From NCBI GenBank assembly GCA_036399695.1, contig DASWMP010000156.1, forward strand, positions 1 through 26,365: a stretch of 26,365 bases of DNA. The letters run 5' to 3'. The DNA comes from DASVEE01 sp036399695. GTDB taxonomy: Bacteria; Acidobacteriota; Thermoanaerobaculia; Gp7-AA8. The notes beneath the pieces are model-generated. The model ran no database searches and was not told where the DNA came from. It saw only the letters and a program-made list of their open reading frames with translations. A program made the translations under genes and the position numbers. This document shows, one piece after another, positions 1-7,268 of this stretch (position 1 is the stretch's first letter; every line of letters starts with the position of its first letter).

Positions 1-1
1 C

Positions 2-106
2 AGTTGGCGGTTGGCAGTGGATGAGGCCCGCGAGGGCGGTCCCTATCGGCAGCAGCGAAGCCGTGTCCACCGCCCACCGCCAACCGCCAACTGCCAACCG
101 CCAACT
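2..106. repeat. Short inverted and direct intergenic repeat
   Basis: The sequence AGTTGGCGGTTGGCAG at 2-17 reappears as its reverse complement at 91-106, and the CCAACCGCCAACTG-type unit also occurs in direct tandem between about 78 and 106. The block lies immediately downstream of the lolA-like stop codon. A related but diverged run of GTTGCCGGTTGTCCGTTG units follows the GHMP-kinase gene near 5173-5200. It could form a stem after lolA, but no T-run was seen, so it is recorded as a repeat and not as a terminator. Confidence 0.6.
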
Positions 107-107
107 A

Positions 108-788
108 CTACTGCACCTTCATCTCCTCCACCTTCACATTCGCCGGCAGGCTCAATGCGAAGCGGCTGTTCGGGACGGGCTGGTTCACGCGGATGTTGGT
201 GAACGCGTAGCGGGTGACGTCGCCGTCTCCCTCCGTGTACTCGATCTTCGACGTCAGGAACGTCTGCTTATCGATGGAGATGCGGATCTTGCGGACGCGC
301 TTCTTCACCGCGTTCGTCTTCGGCGTCAGGTCCAGCGTGTAGCTGGTCGACTTCGGGCTGTCGGTGAAGGTGAAATCGAAGTAGCGGGCCAGCTCGTCGA
401 TCGCGCCGGTCGCCCCCATGTACTTGAAAATACGGTCCTCGAAGCGCTTCACGTCCACCCGCTCGGCCTTCGAGAGGTCGGGGTAATACGTCGTCAGCAC
501 GCCGCCGGCGATCACCATCTGCACCCGCTTCGGGGCCTCGTACTGCCACAGCACGTTGTTCGGCTTCGAGTAGACGAACGTGCCGGACGAGACTTCCGGC
601 TTCGCCAGCAGCGCCAGCTCCTTCTCCTGGCGGAACTCCGCCTGGAGCGTGTTGGTCTTTTTCTGCTGCTCCTGCACCTTCTTGATGACCGCATCGAGCG
701 ACATCGGCCGCTGAGCGGCAGCGGCGGGGAAGGACAGGAGCGCGGCGCAGAGCGCGGCCGCGGCGAAGCTGGATCTTGAGCCCTTCAT
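108..788 (-). CDS. lolA: LolA-type outer-membrane lipoprotein carrier protein
   Basis: LolA is a periplasmic chaperone that takes mature lipoproteins from the inner-membrane LolCDE complex to the outer membrane. The protein as called is 226 aa, close to the family length. It starts with a signal peptide (MKGSRSS, a hydrophobic Ala/Leu stretch, then an AAAA-Q cleavage-like site near residue 25). The mature part has the family pattern: an N-terminal helix rich in Q/K (KKVQEQQKKTNTLQAEFRQEK), GTFVYSKPNNVLWQYEAP, then a VITGG-like turn (VIAGG) and alternating strands to the end. I chose the ATG at 788 because it directly precedes the signal peptide. The frame is open up to 860, but that extension is signal-peptide-unlike. 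No strong Shine-Dalgarno is visible at either start. The gene is divergent from the secreted-protein gene at 875, so the 789-874 gap must hold both promoters. The fold is shared with other periplasmic carriers, so the exact client is uncertain. Confidence 0.8.
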   Translation of the reverse strand: MKGSRSSFAAAALCAALLSFPAAAAQRPMSLDAVIKKVQEQQKKTNTLQAEFRQEKELALLAKPEVSSGTFVYSKPNNVLWQYEAPKRVQMVIAGGVLTTYYPDLSKAERVDVKRFEDRIFKYMGATGAIDELARYFDFTFTDSPKSTSYTLDLTPKTNAVKKRVRKIRISIDKQTFLTSKIEYTEGDGDVTRYAFTNIRVNQPVPNSRFALSLPANVKVEEMKVQ

Positions 789-874
789 GGACATGGGTGG
801 CATGGGCGCCCCAACCTGCACCGTCGGAGCGATATTTCCCGTGTTATTCTCTGGCGACAACCGAGGTTATTGAA

Positions 875-1702
875 ATGAAAAGGTCTTTGCTTGCGGTCGC
901 GTTAGCGCTTTTCGCCCTCCCTCTCTCAGCGGCGATTCAGTACGAGTTCTTCCAGAAGACCACTTCTGACGGCGACCAGCAGCCGCCTCAGGACCTCTCG
1001 GCCCGCGCCACCGTCGACGGCTCCCGCACCCGCATCGACGTGATCTCCGGCAACGTCTACCCTCCCGGCTCCTACGTCATCACCTCTGACGGCGGCCGGC
1101 GCATCCTCTTCGTCGATCCCCTGATGAAGAGCTTCACCGAGATCAATACCAGCAGCTTCGTTTCCGGCATCGGTGCGAGCAACATCCTCATCGAGAACCT
1201 GAAATCGGATCTCCAGACCCTCGGCGACCAGGAAGTCATCGCCGGACACCCCACCTCCCACTACCGCCTCACCCTCAGCTACGACATCACCGTCATCTAC
1301 CGGAACATGCCGCTCAAGCAGAGCGTCCGGACGATCATCGACAAGTGGACCACCGTCGCCTTCGGTGACGTCGTCGAGAACGCCATCACCAACGCTTCCC
1401 TCCGCACCGGCAACGCTGAAGTCGACAAGGTCATCGACCTGGAAGCCACCAAGATCAAAGGCTTCCCCCTCCGCCAGAACGTCACCGTGACCACCATCAG
1501 CAGCCGCAAACGCTCCGTCAGCGGCTCCGATCTCAAGTTCCCCACCACCCGCATCCGCCAGAAAGAAATGTGGGTCACCTCCATCCGCCCCGTCGCTCCG
1601 ACCAACGAAACCTGGTCCGTCCCCGCCAACTACACCAAAACCGACCTCCAGCAACTCCCGAAAGGAGCCAAGGAAGTCGTGAACCTCGAACCGGGGAAGT
1701 AG
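875..1702 (+). CDS. Secreted protein of unknown function (DUF4412-like)
   Basis: The 275-aa protein begins MKRSLLAVALALFALPLSAA, a clear signal peptide, so it is probably periplasmic or outer-membrane associated. The ATG at 875 is preceded by GAGG with about 8 nt spacing. The longer in-frame start at 776 would put non-coding-looking sequence ahead of the signal peptide. The mature part is strand-rich (SYVITSDGGRRILFVDPLMKSFTEI, GHPTSHYRLTLSYDITVIYRNMPL), with no cysteines and no catalytic motif that I recognise. The style resembles DUF4412/LolA-fold proteins that probe hydrophobic ligands, which fits its position divergent from lolA. That assignment is a weak inference. The end, WSVPANYTKTDLQQLPKG, is typical of such proteins. 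Function is unknown. Confidence 0.8.
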   Translation: MKRSLLAVALALFALPLSAAIQYEFFQKTTSDGDQQPPQDLSARATVDGSRTRIDVISGNVYPPGSYVITSDGGRRILFVDPLMKSFTEINTSSFVSGIGASNILIENLKSDLQTLGDQEVIAGHPTSHYRLTLSYDITVIYRNMPLKQSVRTIIDKWTTVAFGDVVENAITNASLRTGNAEVDKVIDLEATKIKGFPLRQNVTVTTISSRKRSVSGSDLKFPTTRIRQKEMWVTSIRPVAPTNETWSVPANYTKTDLQQLPKGAKEVVNLEPGK

Positions 1703-1756
1703 CGCCGCGTCGACCAACGTCGTCAGCCCGCGAAGCGGGCGGCAGCGGTTTGCCTC

Positions 1757-1838
1757 ATGTGGGACAGACACTCCTGTCTGTCCGGCCCACCCCCGAGGTC
1801 CTCGGTGCACCGGACAGACAAGAGTGTCTGTCCCACAT
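1757..1838. repeat. Long imperfect palindrome, GGACAGACA family (copy 1)
   Basis: Arms at 1757-1784 and 1811-1838 are reverse complements over 28 bp with one mismatch, around a 26-nt loop. Each arm is itself nearly palindromic: GGGACAGACA then TGTCTGTCC, so a cruciform or double-hairpin RNA is possible. The element lies between two + strand genes. A copy sharing the flanks as well (GCGGTTTGC before, ACGCCGTTGGG after) lies at 25665-25796, and a relative with a different outer arm lies at 5284-5412. Confidence 0.9.
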
Positions 1839-1875
1839 CTAAAGTTAACGCCGTTGGGGCTTTCGCCCGGACAAC

Positions 1876-1902
1876 GCACAGCCACGCTCCGCGTGGCTGT
1901 GC
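1876..1902 (+). other. Perfect 12-bp hairpin upstream of the M23 peptidase gene
   Basis: GCACAGCCACGC at 1876-1887 and GCGTGGCTGTGC at 1891-1902 are exact reverse complements with a 3-nt loop (TCC). The hairpin ends 23 nt before the peptidase start codon. There is no T-run after it, so it is not an obvious terminator. A leader structure or a mobile REP-like hairpin are both possible. Confidence 0.6.
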
Positions 1903-1925
1903 TACGATCTCCCCGGCTCTACGTA

Positions 1926-3251
1926 ATGAAGATTTTTCGCGCCCTGGGCGAGCGGTTGGGTGGTGTGGTGCGGATGCCGCGAGCGTACTTCGCCGTGGTG
2001 CTGCCGATTGCCATCCCCTTCATTCTCGCCGCCGTGAATCTCCAGCCCGAACTGGACGGGAGCACCACCTCCCAGGCTGCAGCCGTCGTCGCCCCTGACC
2101 TTCGCTACGACGATCTCGCCAACACCCGCCCTGCCGAGCTCCCCGAACACGCCATGGTGCTGACGTTCGAACAGAACGACACCCTCGACGCCGTCCTCTC
2201 CGCCGGCGGCCTCTCCCGCTCCGACAGCGCCCTCCTCACCCGCGAGTTCGCCCGCTCCATCGACGTCCGCCGCCTCCGTCCCGGCCACCTCCTCCGCTTC
2301 CACTACGCCGCCGACGACACCGTCGACGCCGTCCAGATGAAAGTCACGGGCTGGGGAGAGCTCAACGCCCTCCGTACCCCCACCGGCTTCGACGTCACCC
2401 CGCTGCAGGCCACCATCCGCGACGAGCAGACCGTCGTCTCCGCCACCATCCAGACCTCCCTCTACGACGCCCTCCGCGCCGCCGGCGAGGGCCCGGGCCT
2501 CGTCTACCAGCTCGCCGACGTCTTCCAGTGGGACATCGACTTCTTCGAGCTCCGCAGCGGCGACGCGTTCAGCCTCATCGTCACCAAGCGCTACGCCGGC
2601 AAGGACCTCGTCGGCTACGGCCCCATCACCGCCGCCCGCTTCACCCACCGCGGCAACACCTACGAGGCCTTCCGCCACGAGCAGGGGGGCACCGCCGGCT
2701 ACTACGCCCGCAACGCCAGCCCCGTCAAGAAGCAGTTCCTCAAGGCGCCGCTCAAGTTCCCCCGCGTCACCTCCGGCTTCACCAAGAAGCGCTTCCATCC
2801 CGTCCTCAAGTACTTCCGCCCCCACTACGGCGTCGACTACGGTGCCCCCGTCGGCACCCCTGTCATGACCACGGCTGACGGCGTCGTGCTCGAGACCGGC
2901 TACAAGGGCGGCGAAGGCAACTACATCCGCATCAAGCACTCCTCCCGGACCGAGACCTACTACCTCCACCTGTCGCGCTTCGCCGTGAAGAAGGGCGCCA
3001 AAGTCGCGCAGGGAGACGTCATCGGCTACGTCGGCAAGACCGGCTTGGCCACCGGCCCGCACCTCGATTACCGGGTGCGCGAGAGCGGTGCCTGGCTCGA
3101 TCCCCTCAAGCTCAAGTCCATCACGCCCGACCCGCTCGGCGGCGATTCCCTCCGCCGGTTCCGCAGCCACGTGGCCCAGTCGCTGCCGCGGCTCGAGACC
3201 GAACGCCGCGCCCTGGCCGAAAACGGACAGAAGCGCCGGGCACTCTTCTAG
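1926..3251 (+). CDS. M23-family (LytM-type) metallopeptidase, membrane-anchored
   Basis: This is a predicted periplasmic peptidoglycan endopeptidase of the MepM/OapA style, 441 aa from the ATG at 1926. After a short basic start there is one hydrophobic segment at about residues 20-38 (FAVVLPIAIPFILAAVNL), an uncleaved anchor or signal. A LysM/OapA-like region follows (LTFEQNDTLDAVLSAGGLSRSD, about residues 75-100), then a linker domain. The catalytic domain begins near residue 280: HYGVDYGAPVGTPV gives H300 and D304, YYLHLSRF gives H348, and GPHLDYRV gives H379. The last motif is normally HxH, and here its second His, a zinc ligand in LytM, is Asp381. I have seen HLD in other M23 proteins but cannot check how common it is. 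No clear Shine-Dalgarno precedes 1926. Earlier in-frame starts read through the palindromic repeat and are unlikely. The GHMP gene follows after 19 nt, so the two may be cotranscribed. Confidence 0.85.
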   Translation: MKIFRALGERLGGVVRMPRAYFAVVLPIAIPFILAAVNLQPELDGSTTSQAAAVVAPDLRYDDLANTRPAELPEHAMVLTFEQNDTLDAVLSAGGLSRSDSALLTREFARSIDVRRLRPGHLLRFHYAADDTVDAVQMKVTGWGELNALRTPTGFDVTPLQATIRDEQTVVSATIQTSLYDALRAAGEGPGLVYQLADVFQWDIDFFELRSGDAFSLIVTKRYAGKDLVGYGPITAARFTHRGNTYEAFRHEQGGTAGYYARNASPVKKQFLKAPLKFPRVTSGFTKKRFHPVLKYFRPHYGVDYGAPVGTPVMTTADGVVLETGYKGGEGNYIRIKHSSRTETYYLHLSRFAVKKGAKVAQGDVIGYVGKTGLATGPHLDYRVRESGAWLDPLKLKSITPDPLGGDSLRRFRSHVAQSLPRLETERRALAENGQKRRALF

Positions 3252-3270
3252 CAAAATCGGTTTCCCACTC

Positions 3271-5145
3271 ATGAAAAAAGTCATCGTCCGCGCGCCCGTG
3301 CGTGCTGATCTCGCTGGCGGCACCCTCGACCTCTGGCCGCTGTACCTCTTTCACCCCGGCGCGCGCACGGTGAACGTGGCCATCTCGTTCTTCGCCGAAT
3401 CCGAGGTCTCCGAGACCGGCGACGGCGCGATCGAGCTGAATTTCGCCGACACGCAGTACAGCCAGCGCTACGAGTCGCTCACCGCCCTCGGCGCCGACCC
3501 GAAAGCGTCGCTCGTCCACCGCGCCCTCGAGCACTTCAAGCTCAACGGCATCCGCATCACCACCCGCACCGACGCCCCCCGCGGTTCCGGCCTCGGCGGC
3601 TCGTCCGCGCTGACCATCACCCTCGTGCGCGCCCTCTCCGAGCTCGCCGGCCGCCCCGTCGAAGGCGAAGACCTCATCTTCCTCGTCCGCGACCTCGAGA
3701 CCCGTCTCCTCGGCGTCCCCGCCGGCATCCAGGACTACTACCCCCCCGTCTTCGGCGGCCTCGCCTCCCTGCACCTCCTGCCCGGCAAGCCGCATCGCGT
3801 GCCCCTCGCGCACGCCGCGAGCGACCTCGCCTCCCACTTCCTGCTGCACTACACCGGCGTCCAGCACTTCTCCGGCACCAACAACTGGGAGATGTACAAG
3901 CGCCAGATCGACGGCGACAAGCGGGTCCACGACGGCCTCGAAGCCATCGCCCAGACCTCCATCGAAATGGAGCGCGCCCTCGAAGCCTCCAACTACGAGG
4001 CCGCCGGCCGCGCCCTGGCCAAAGAGTGGGAGAACCGCAAGGCCCTCATCGAAGGCATCTCCACCCCCGAGATCGACCGCGCCATCGAAGCCGGCGCGCG
4101 CGCCGGAGCCTGGGGCGGCAAAGTCTGCGGCGCCGGCGGCGGCGGCTGCATCGTCTTCCTCTTCCCGCCGGATCGGCGCCAGGCCATCGTCGAAGCCCTC
4201 TCCGCGGTGCCCGGACGCGTCCTCGACGCCAGCCCCGTGTCCCAGGGCCTCACCATCGAGACCGACGCCCAGCAGACGCCCCCCGCTCCCACGCCCCGCA
4301 CCCGGCTCACCGCCCGGCGCAACACCCAGACGATCGAACAGCTCTACGTCTACGGTGGCGCCGGCGACTATCGCCCGTTCGTCCTCGCCGAGGGCGTCGT
4401 CACGCACGTCGAAGGACGGAGCGGCATCCACCACACCGCCATCCGCTCCTACGTCGCCCCAATCGAGCCCAACGGCGGCGAAGTCCTCTGGCACCACGCC
4501 AGCCTCATCGAGCCCGACGGCCTCGACATCCACGCCACCCCGGAGCCACAGCACAAGCCCCTGACGTCGCTGTCCCCCGAAGCGCTCGTCGCCAGCGCCG
4601 CCCGGTCCGAGGAAGCATTCAAACAGTTCCTCGAGCAGAACGAGCGCCTGCATATCTTCCACAACCCCGCGTTCGGGCTATGGAGCGAGCCCAACGAGCC
4701 CCGCGACTCCTTCCTCCAGCGCTGCCTCGAGGAGGCCAACCGCCAGCTCGACGACGAATCCGAGCGCCTCGAAGGCACCTTCCGCCGCCGCATCGACCAG
4801 CTCCGCGAGAAATCCGAGCGCGAGCAGCGCGAAATCGACTCCAAAGAAGAAGAGCGCGACCGCGACGAAAAGCGCCAGGACGTCAACGTCGCCTGGGGCC
4901 AGGCCCTCTACAACATCACCAGCGGCCGCCCCGCCCGCGCCACCGACCCCGGCGTCTCCGTCCGCGAATTCGACTACCGCGAAAACATCGCCCAGATCCA
5001 ACGCGCCTGGGAAAAAGAAGTGGAGATCCGCCGCGACGAGCTGACGTCCAAAGCCCGCGCCATCGAAGACGTCTCCGTCGTCCCCACCCCGCGCAACATC
5101 GAAGTCACGAAGTACATGATCCTCTGGGCAGCCAACCTCCCGTAG
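3271..5145 (+). CDS. GHMP-family sugar kinase fused to a coiled-coil C-terminal domain
   Basis: This 624-aa protein has two parts. Residues 1 to about 335 form a GHMP kinase: the N-terminal RAPVRADLAGG motif, the phosphate-binding loop PRGSGLGGSSAL near residues 102-113, and motif 3 CGAGGGGCIVF near 285-296. The nearest recognisable subgroup is heptose/fucose-type sugar kinases such as HddA (ATP-dependent phosphorylation of a sugar). From about residue 345 (QLYVYGGAGDYRPFVLAEG) a separate domain begins, with a highly charged coiled coil around 484-540 and the end PRNIEVTKYMILWAANLP. That part resembles, from memory, the C-terminal region of DUF87/HerA-like ATP-binding proteins, whose ATPase is absent here. 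The frame is continuous. The start at 3271 matches the normal kinase N-terminus; upstream starts at 3088 overlap the peptidase gene. Kinase assignment is firm, substrate and the role of the C-terminal part are not. Confidence 0.85.
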   Translation: MKKVIVRAPVRADLAGGTLDLWPLYLFHPGARTVNVAISFFAESEVSETGDGAIELNFADTQYSQRYESLTALGADPKASLVHRALEHFKLNGIRITTRTDAPRGSGLGGSSALTITLVRALSELAGRPVEGEDLIFLVRDLETRLLGVPAGIQDYYPPVFGGLASLHLLPGKPHRVPLAHAASDLASHFLLHYTGVQHFSGTNNWEMYKRQIDGDKRVHDGLEAIAQTSIEMERALEASNYEAAGRALAKEWENRKALIEGISTPEIDRAIEAGARAGAWGGKVCGAGGGGCIVFLFPPDRRQAIVEALSAVPGRVLDASPVSQGLTIETDAQQTPPAPTPRTRLTARRNTQTIEQLYVYGGAGDYRPFVLAEGVVTHVEGRSGIHHTAIRSYVAPIEPNGGEVLWHHASLIEPDGLDIHATPEPQHKPLTSLSPEALVASAARSEEAFKQFLEQNERLHIFHNPAFGLWSEPNEPRDSFLQRCLEEANRQLDDESERLEGTFRRRIDQLREKSEREQREIDSKEEERDRDEKRQDVNVAWGQALYNITSGRPARATDPGVSVREFDYRENIAQIQRAWEKEVEIRRDELTSKARAIEDVSVVPTPRNIEVTKYMILWAANLP

Positions 5146-5170
5146 CGCCGGCGCGAAGTGCCGCGCTACG
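5141..5170 (+). other. Hairpin overlapping the GHMP-kinase stop codon
   Basis: CGTAGCGC at 5141-5148, which includes the TAG stop, pairs with GCGCTACG at 5163-5170 around a 14-nt loop. No T-run follows, so it may be a weak terminator, an mRNA 3'-end stabiliser or chance GC-rich pairing. Confidence 0.4.
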
Positions 5171-5283
5171 GCGTTGCCGGTTGTCCGTTGCCCGTTGTCC
5201 GTACTGCGCGCCGCGGGGCATTCACGCGCATCACCCGAGGAGCGCGGTGGCGAAGAAGGCTGTCTCAAAACCGTTGATGAACG

Positions 5284-5412
5284 GGCGCCTGCGGGCGCGG
5301 ACAGACAGGAGTGTCTGTCCTACATTCAGATCCCGCCGAATATCGGCGCTTGGCACGCACGCCGTATTCAATGTAGGACAGACACTCTTGTCTGTCCGCG
5401 CCCGCAGGCGCC
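5284..5412. repeat. Long imperfect palindrome, GGACAGACA family (copy 2)
   Basis: Arms at 5284-5326 and 5370-5412 are reverse complements over 43 bp with a single mismatch. The inner part of each arm is the same GGACAGACA...TGTCTGTCC core as the copies near 1.76 and 25.68 kb. The outer arm (GGCGCCTGCGGGCGC) differs from those copies. The loop holds a smaller palindrome (GCCGAATATCGGC). It lies in the gene-free stretch 5146-5593, where I see no other coding signal except pyrimidine-rich filler. Confidence 0.9.
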
Positions 5413-5576
5413 GATTTCCAGGTCGCCCCACCCAGCCCCGCCCCCATCCCGATCCCATCCCACCCTCACACCCCTTCCGCCCACCCAACCCAGCCCCAAA
5501 AGCAGAAAACGTGCACCGGACAACGCCCCGAAGGAAATCGCCACCCCCTCCCTCCGGTTACACCGCGAGCGCGTGA

Positions 5577-5582
5577 TACCAT
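5577..5582 (+). promoter_or_regulatory. Putative -10 element of the tRNA-Pro promoter
   Basis: TACCAT lies 11 nt before the mature 5' end of the tRNA, which would put transcription start a few bases upstream of the tRNA. No good -35 hexamer was found at 16-18 nt spacing, so the call is weak. Confidence 0.3.
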
Positions 5583-5593
5583 CCACGCCGTGT

Positions 5594-5670
5594 CGGGCAG
5601 TAGCGCAGCCTGGTAGCGTACCTGAATGGGGTTCAGGTGGTCGGGGGTTCAAATCCCCCCTGCCCGACCA
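5594..5670 (+). tRNA. tRNA-Pro, anticodon GGG
   Basis: A 77-nt cloverleaf can be folded by eye. The acceptor stem is CGGGCAG with CTGCCCG, the D arm is GCGC/GCGT with an AGCCTGGTA loop, the anticodon stem is CCTGA/TCAGG with loop ATGGGGT, and the T stem is GGGGG/CCCCC with loop TTCAAAT. The anticodon is GGG, which reads proline CCC/CCU codons. The 3' CCA is encoded. The D loop contains CCTGG, a site that the adjacent EcoRII-like system is predicted to recognise. The 3' end marks the junction between ordinary chromosome and the accessory region, as is usual for integration at tRNA genes. No second copy of the tRNA 3' end was found within the window. Confidence 0.95.
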
Positions 5671-6006
5671 AATCACAACCCCACCCTCGCCGCGACGGCA
5701 AGTCCCCACAATCCTCCCACCGCCACCAGCAGGCCGATTGTGCGTCTTTCGGAGCGATGGAGCCCTTTGCTCGATAGAGGCTTGCCGGCTCCCGCCAGGA
5801 TAAGCAAACGCGGGTCGTCGGCGCGCTCTTCATCGAACTCGTCTACCACCAGTAGACGGTCTGGCTAAGCTGCTTCCGTTCCGCGGAGATACGTCGCTGC
5901 ACGCTGACCATCCTGTAGAGCCACGGAGGCGATCAGCGCCGCCGAGGTACTGTCGCACCGCCCGTTCGCCACGAGCGGCTAACAACGTCTGGGAAGAGTT
6001 GCTATC
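5671..6006. other. Gene-free junction between tRNA-Pro and the restriction cassette
   Basis: About 340 bp with no supported gene. Short frames that cross the tRNA are spurious. One frame in 5780-5870 looks mildly protein-like (ALFIELVYHQ before a stop) and could be a decayed gene end, perhaps from integration, but it is too short to identify. The promoter for the methyltransferase operon should lie in the last 100 bp; no convincing -35/-10 pair stood out. Confidence 0.5.
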
Positions 6007-7257
6007 ATGCGTAAGCCGGCTATCACGTTTACCCAGCGCGAAAATTCAGGGGTGTGGATGACTGACCAGTTGCTGATCAGAAAAGTGCCTAGGCACGTGC
6101 GCTCGTGGATTGAAAAGAAGCGCGTCGAACACGGCATGACGCAGCAAGAGTTCATCGTCTCGATCCTCGAGCACGCCTTCGGGCGCGGCGAGCTGCCGCT
6201 CTTTCAGCCGGCGGTGCCGAAGGTCAACGTCACCGCTCCTGACACCCTCCCGTTCAGGTTCAGCGATTTCTTCGCTGGCATCGGCGGCTTCCGGACCGCA
6301 CTTCAGACAGTCGGTGGAGACTGCGTCTACTCGTGCGAATGGGACAAGTACTCCCAGAAGACCTACAAAGCCTGGTACGGCGACACACCTGAGGGCGACA
6401 TCCGGAAGATCCAGATGTCGGACATTCCCGTGCATGACATTCTCGCGGGCGGCTTTCCCTGCCAGCCGTTTTCGATCGCGGGCGTGTCGAAAAAACGAAG
6501 CCTCGGTCACGCACACGGTTTCAAGTGTGAGACGCAGGGCAACCTCTTCTTCCAGCTTGCAACGATCATCGAACAGAAACGTCCGCCCGTCGCGCTCCTT
6601 GAAAACGTCAAGAATCTGCAGTCACACGACAAGGGACGAACGTGGGCTGTCATCTACGACACCCTCGACCAGCTCGGATACCGCGTCTTCCACAAAGTCA
6701 TCGACGCTGCCGGATGGGTACCGCAACACCGGGAGCGCGTCTACATCGTCTGCTTCGACAAACGCATATTCGGCGAGAACCCGCCCTTCCGGTTCCCTGA
6801 CCCGCCGGCAGGACGACGCCCAAAGCTCGCGGACATTCTGGAACCGAACCCGGATCCGAAATACACGCTTAGCGACCATCTCTGGAAGTACCTTCAGGAT
6901 TACGCCGACCGGCACCGCGAAAAGGGCAACGGCTTCGGCTTCGGCCTCGCGAATCCTGAAGGTGTCACCCGGACCCTGAGCGCGCGTTACTTCAAGGACG
7001 GGTCAGAGATCCTGATTCCGCAGGAGGGACGGAATCCGAGGCGCCTTACGCCGCGCGAATGCGCGCGACTGATGGGGTTTCCCGACAGCTACCCGATCGT
7101 CGTTTCCGACACGCAGGCGTATCGACAGTTTGGAAACGCGGTTGTGCCCCCCGTCGTTCAGGCAGTCGCCCATGAGATCATTACAGTACTGACGTGGCAG
7201 CTCATGCGCGGTGGTTCACTGTTCAAGACGTCACGTTCTCGGGCGAAAGTCTCCTGA
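6007..7257 (+). CDS. dcm: Dcm/M.EcoRII-type DNA (cytosine-5) methyltransferase, predicted CCWGG
   Basis: It transfers methyl from S-adenosylmethionine to C5 of cytosine, predicted at CCWGG. The 416-aa protein has all the C5-methyltransferase landmarks: motif I FSDFFAGIGGF near residue 84, the catalytic loop GGFPCQPFS with Cys152, ENVKN at 199-203, QHRERVYIV near 240, and at the end RTLSARYFKDG, RRLTPRECARLMGFP and AYRQFGNAVVPPV. Stretches such as AGVSKKRSLGHAHGF, GNGFGFG and LSARYFKDGSEIL closely follow E. coli Dcm, which I know well enough to infer the target. Ahead of the catalytic domain are about 75 residues (RKVPRHVRSWIEKKRVEHGMTQQEFIVSIL) resembling a small ribbon-helix-helix or Arc-like region. 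That region could serve autoregulation. Two starts are possible: 6007 (GAAGAG upstream) and 6058 (AGGGG upstream). The endonuclease gene follows after 11 nt. Confidence 0.95.
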   Translation: MRKPAITFTQRENSGVWMTDQLLIRKVPRHVRSWIEKKRVEHGMTQQEFIVSILEHAFGRGELPLFQPAVPKVNVTAPDTLPFRFSDFFAGIGGFRTALQTVGGDCVYSCEWDKYSQKTYKAWYGDTPEGDIRKIQMSDIPVHDILAGGFPCQPFSIAGVSKKRSLGHAHGFKCETQGNLFFQLATIIEQKRPPVALLENVKNLQSHDKGRTWAVIYDTLDQLGYRVFHKVIDAAGWVPQHRERVYIVCFDKRIFGENPPFRFPDPPAGRRPKLADILEPNPDPKYTLSDHLWKYLQDYADRHREKGNGFGFGLANPEGVTRTLSARYFKDGSEILIPQEGRNPRRLTPRECARLMGFPDSYPIVVSDTQAYRQFGNAVVPPVVQAVAHEIITVLTWQLMRGGSLFKTSRSRAKVS

Positions 7258-7268
7258 TGAGGCTCTGA

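Noticed and set aside
1902..4662. Long minus-strand frames opposite the M23 and GHMP genes
   Set aside because: Gly/Ala/Asp-rich shadows without motifs; the opposite strand holds recognised enzymes with proper starts.
5626..5868. Small frames overlapping tRNA-Pro on both strands
   Set aside because: They read through the tRNA; the minus-strand one (ending GQGGFEPPTT) is a common tRNA artefact.
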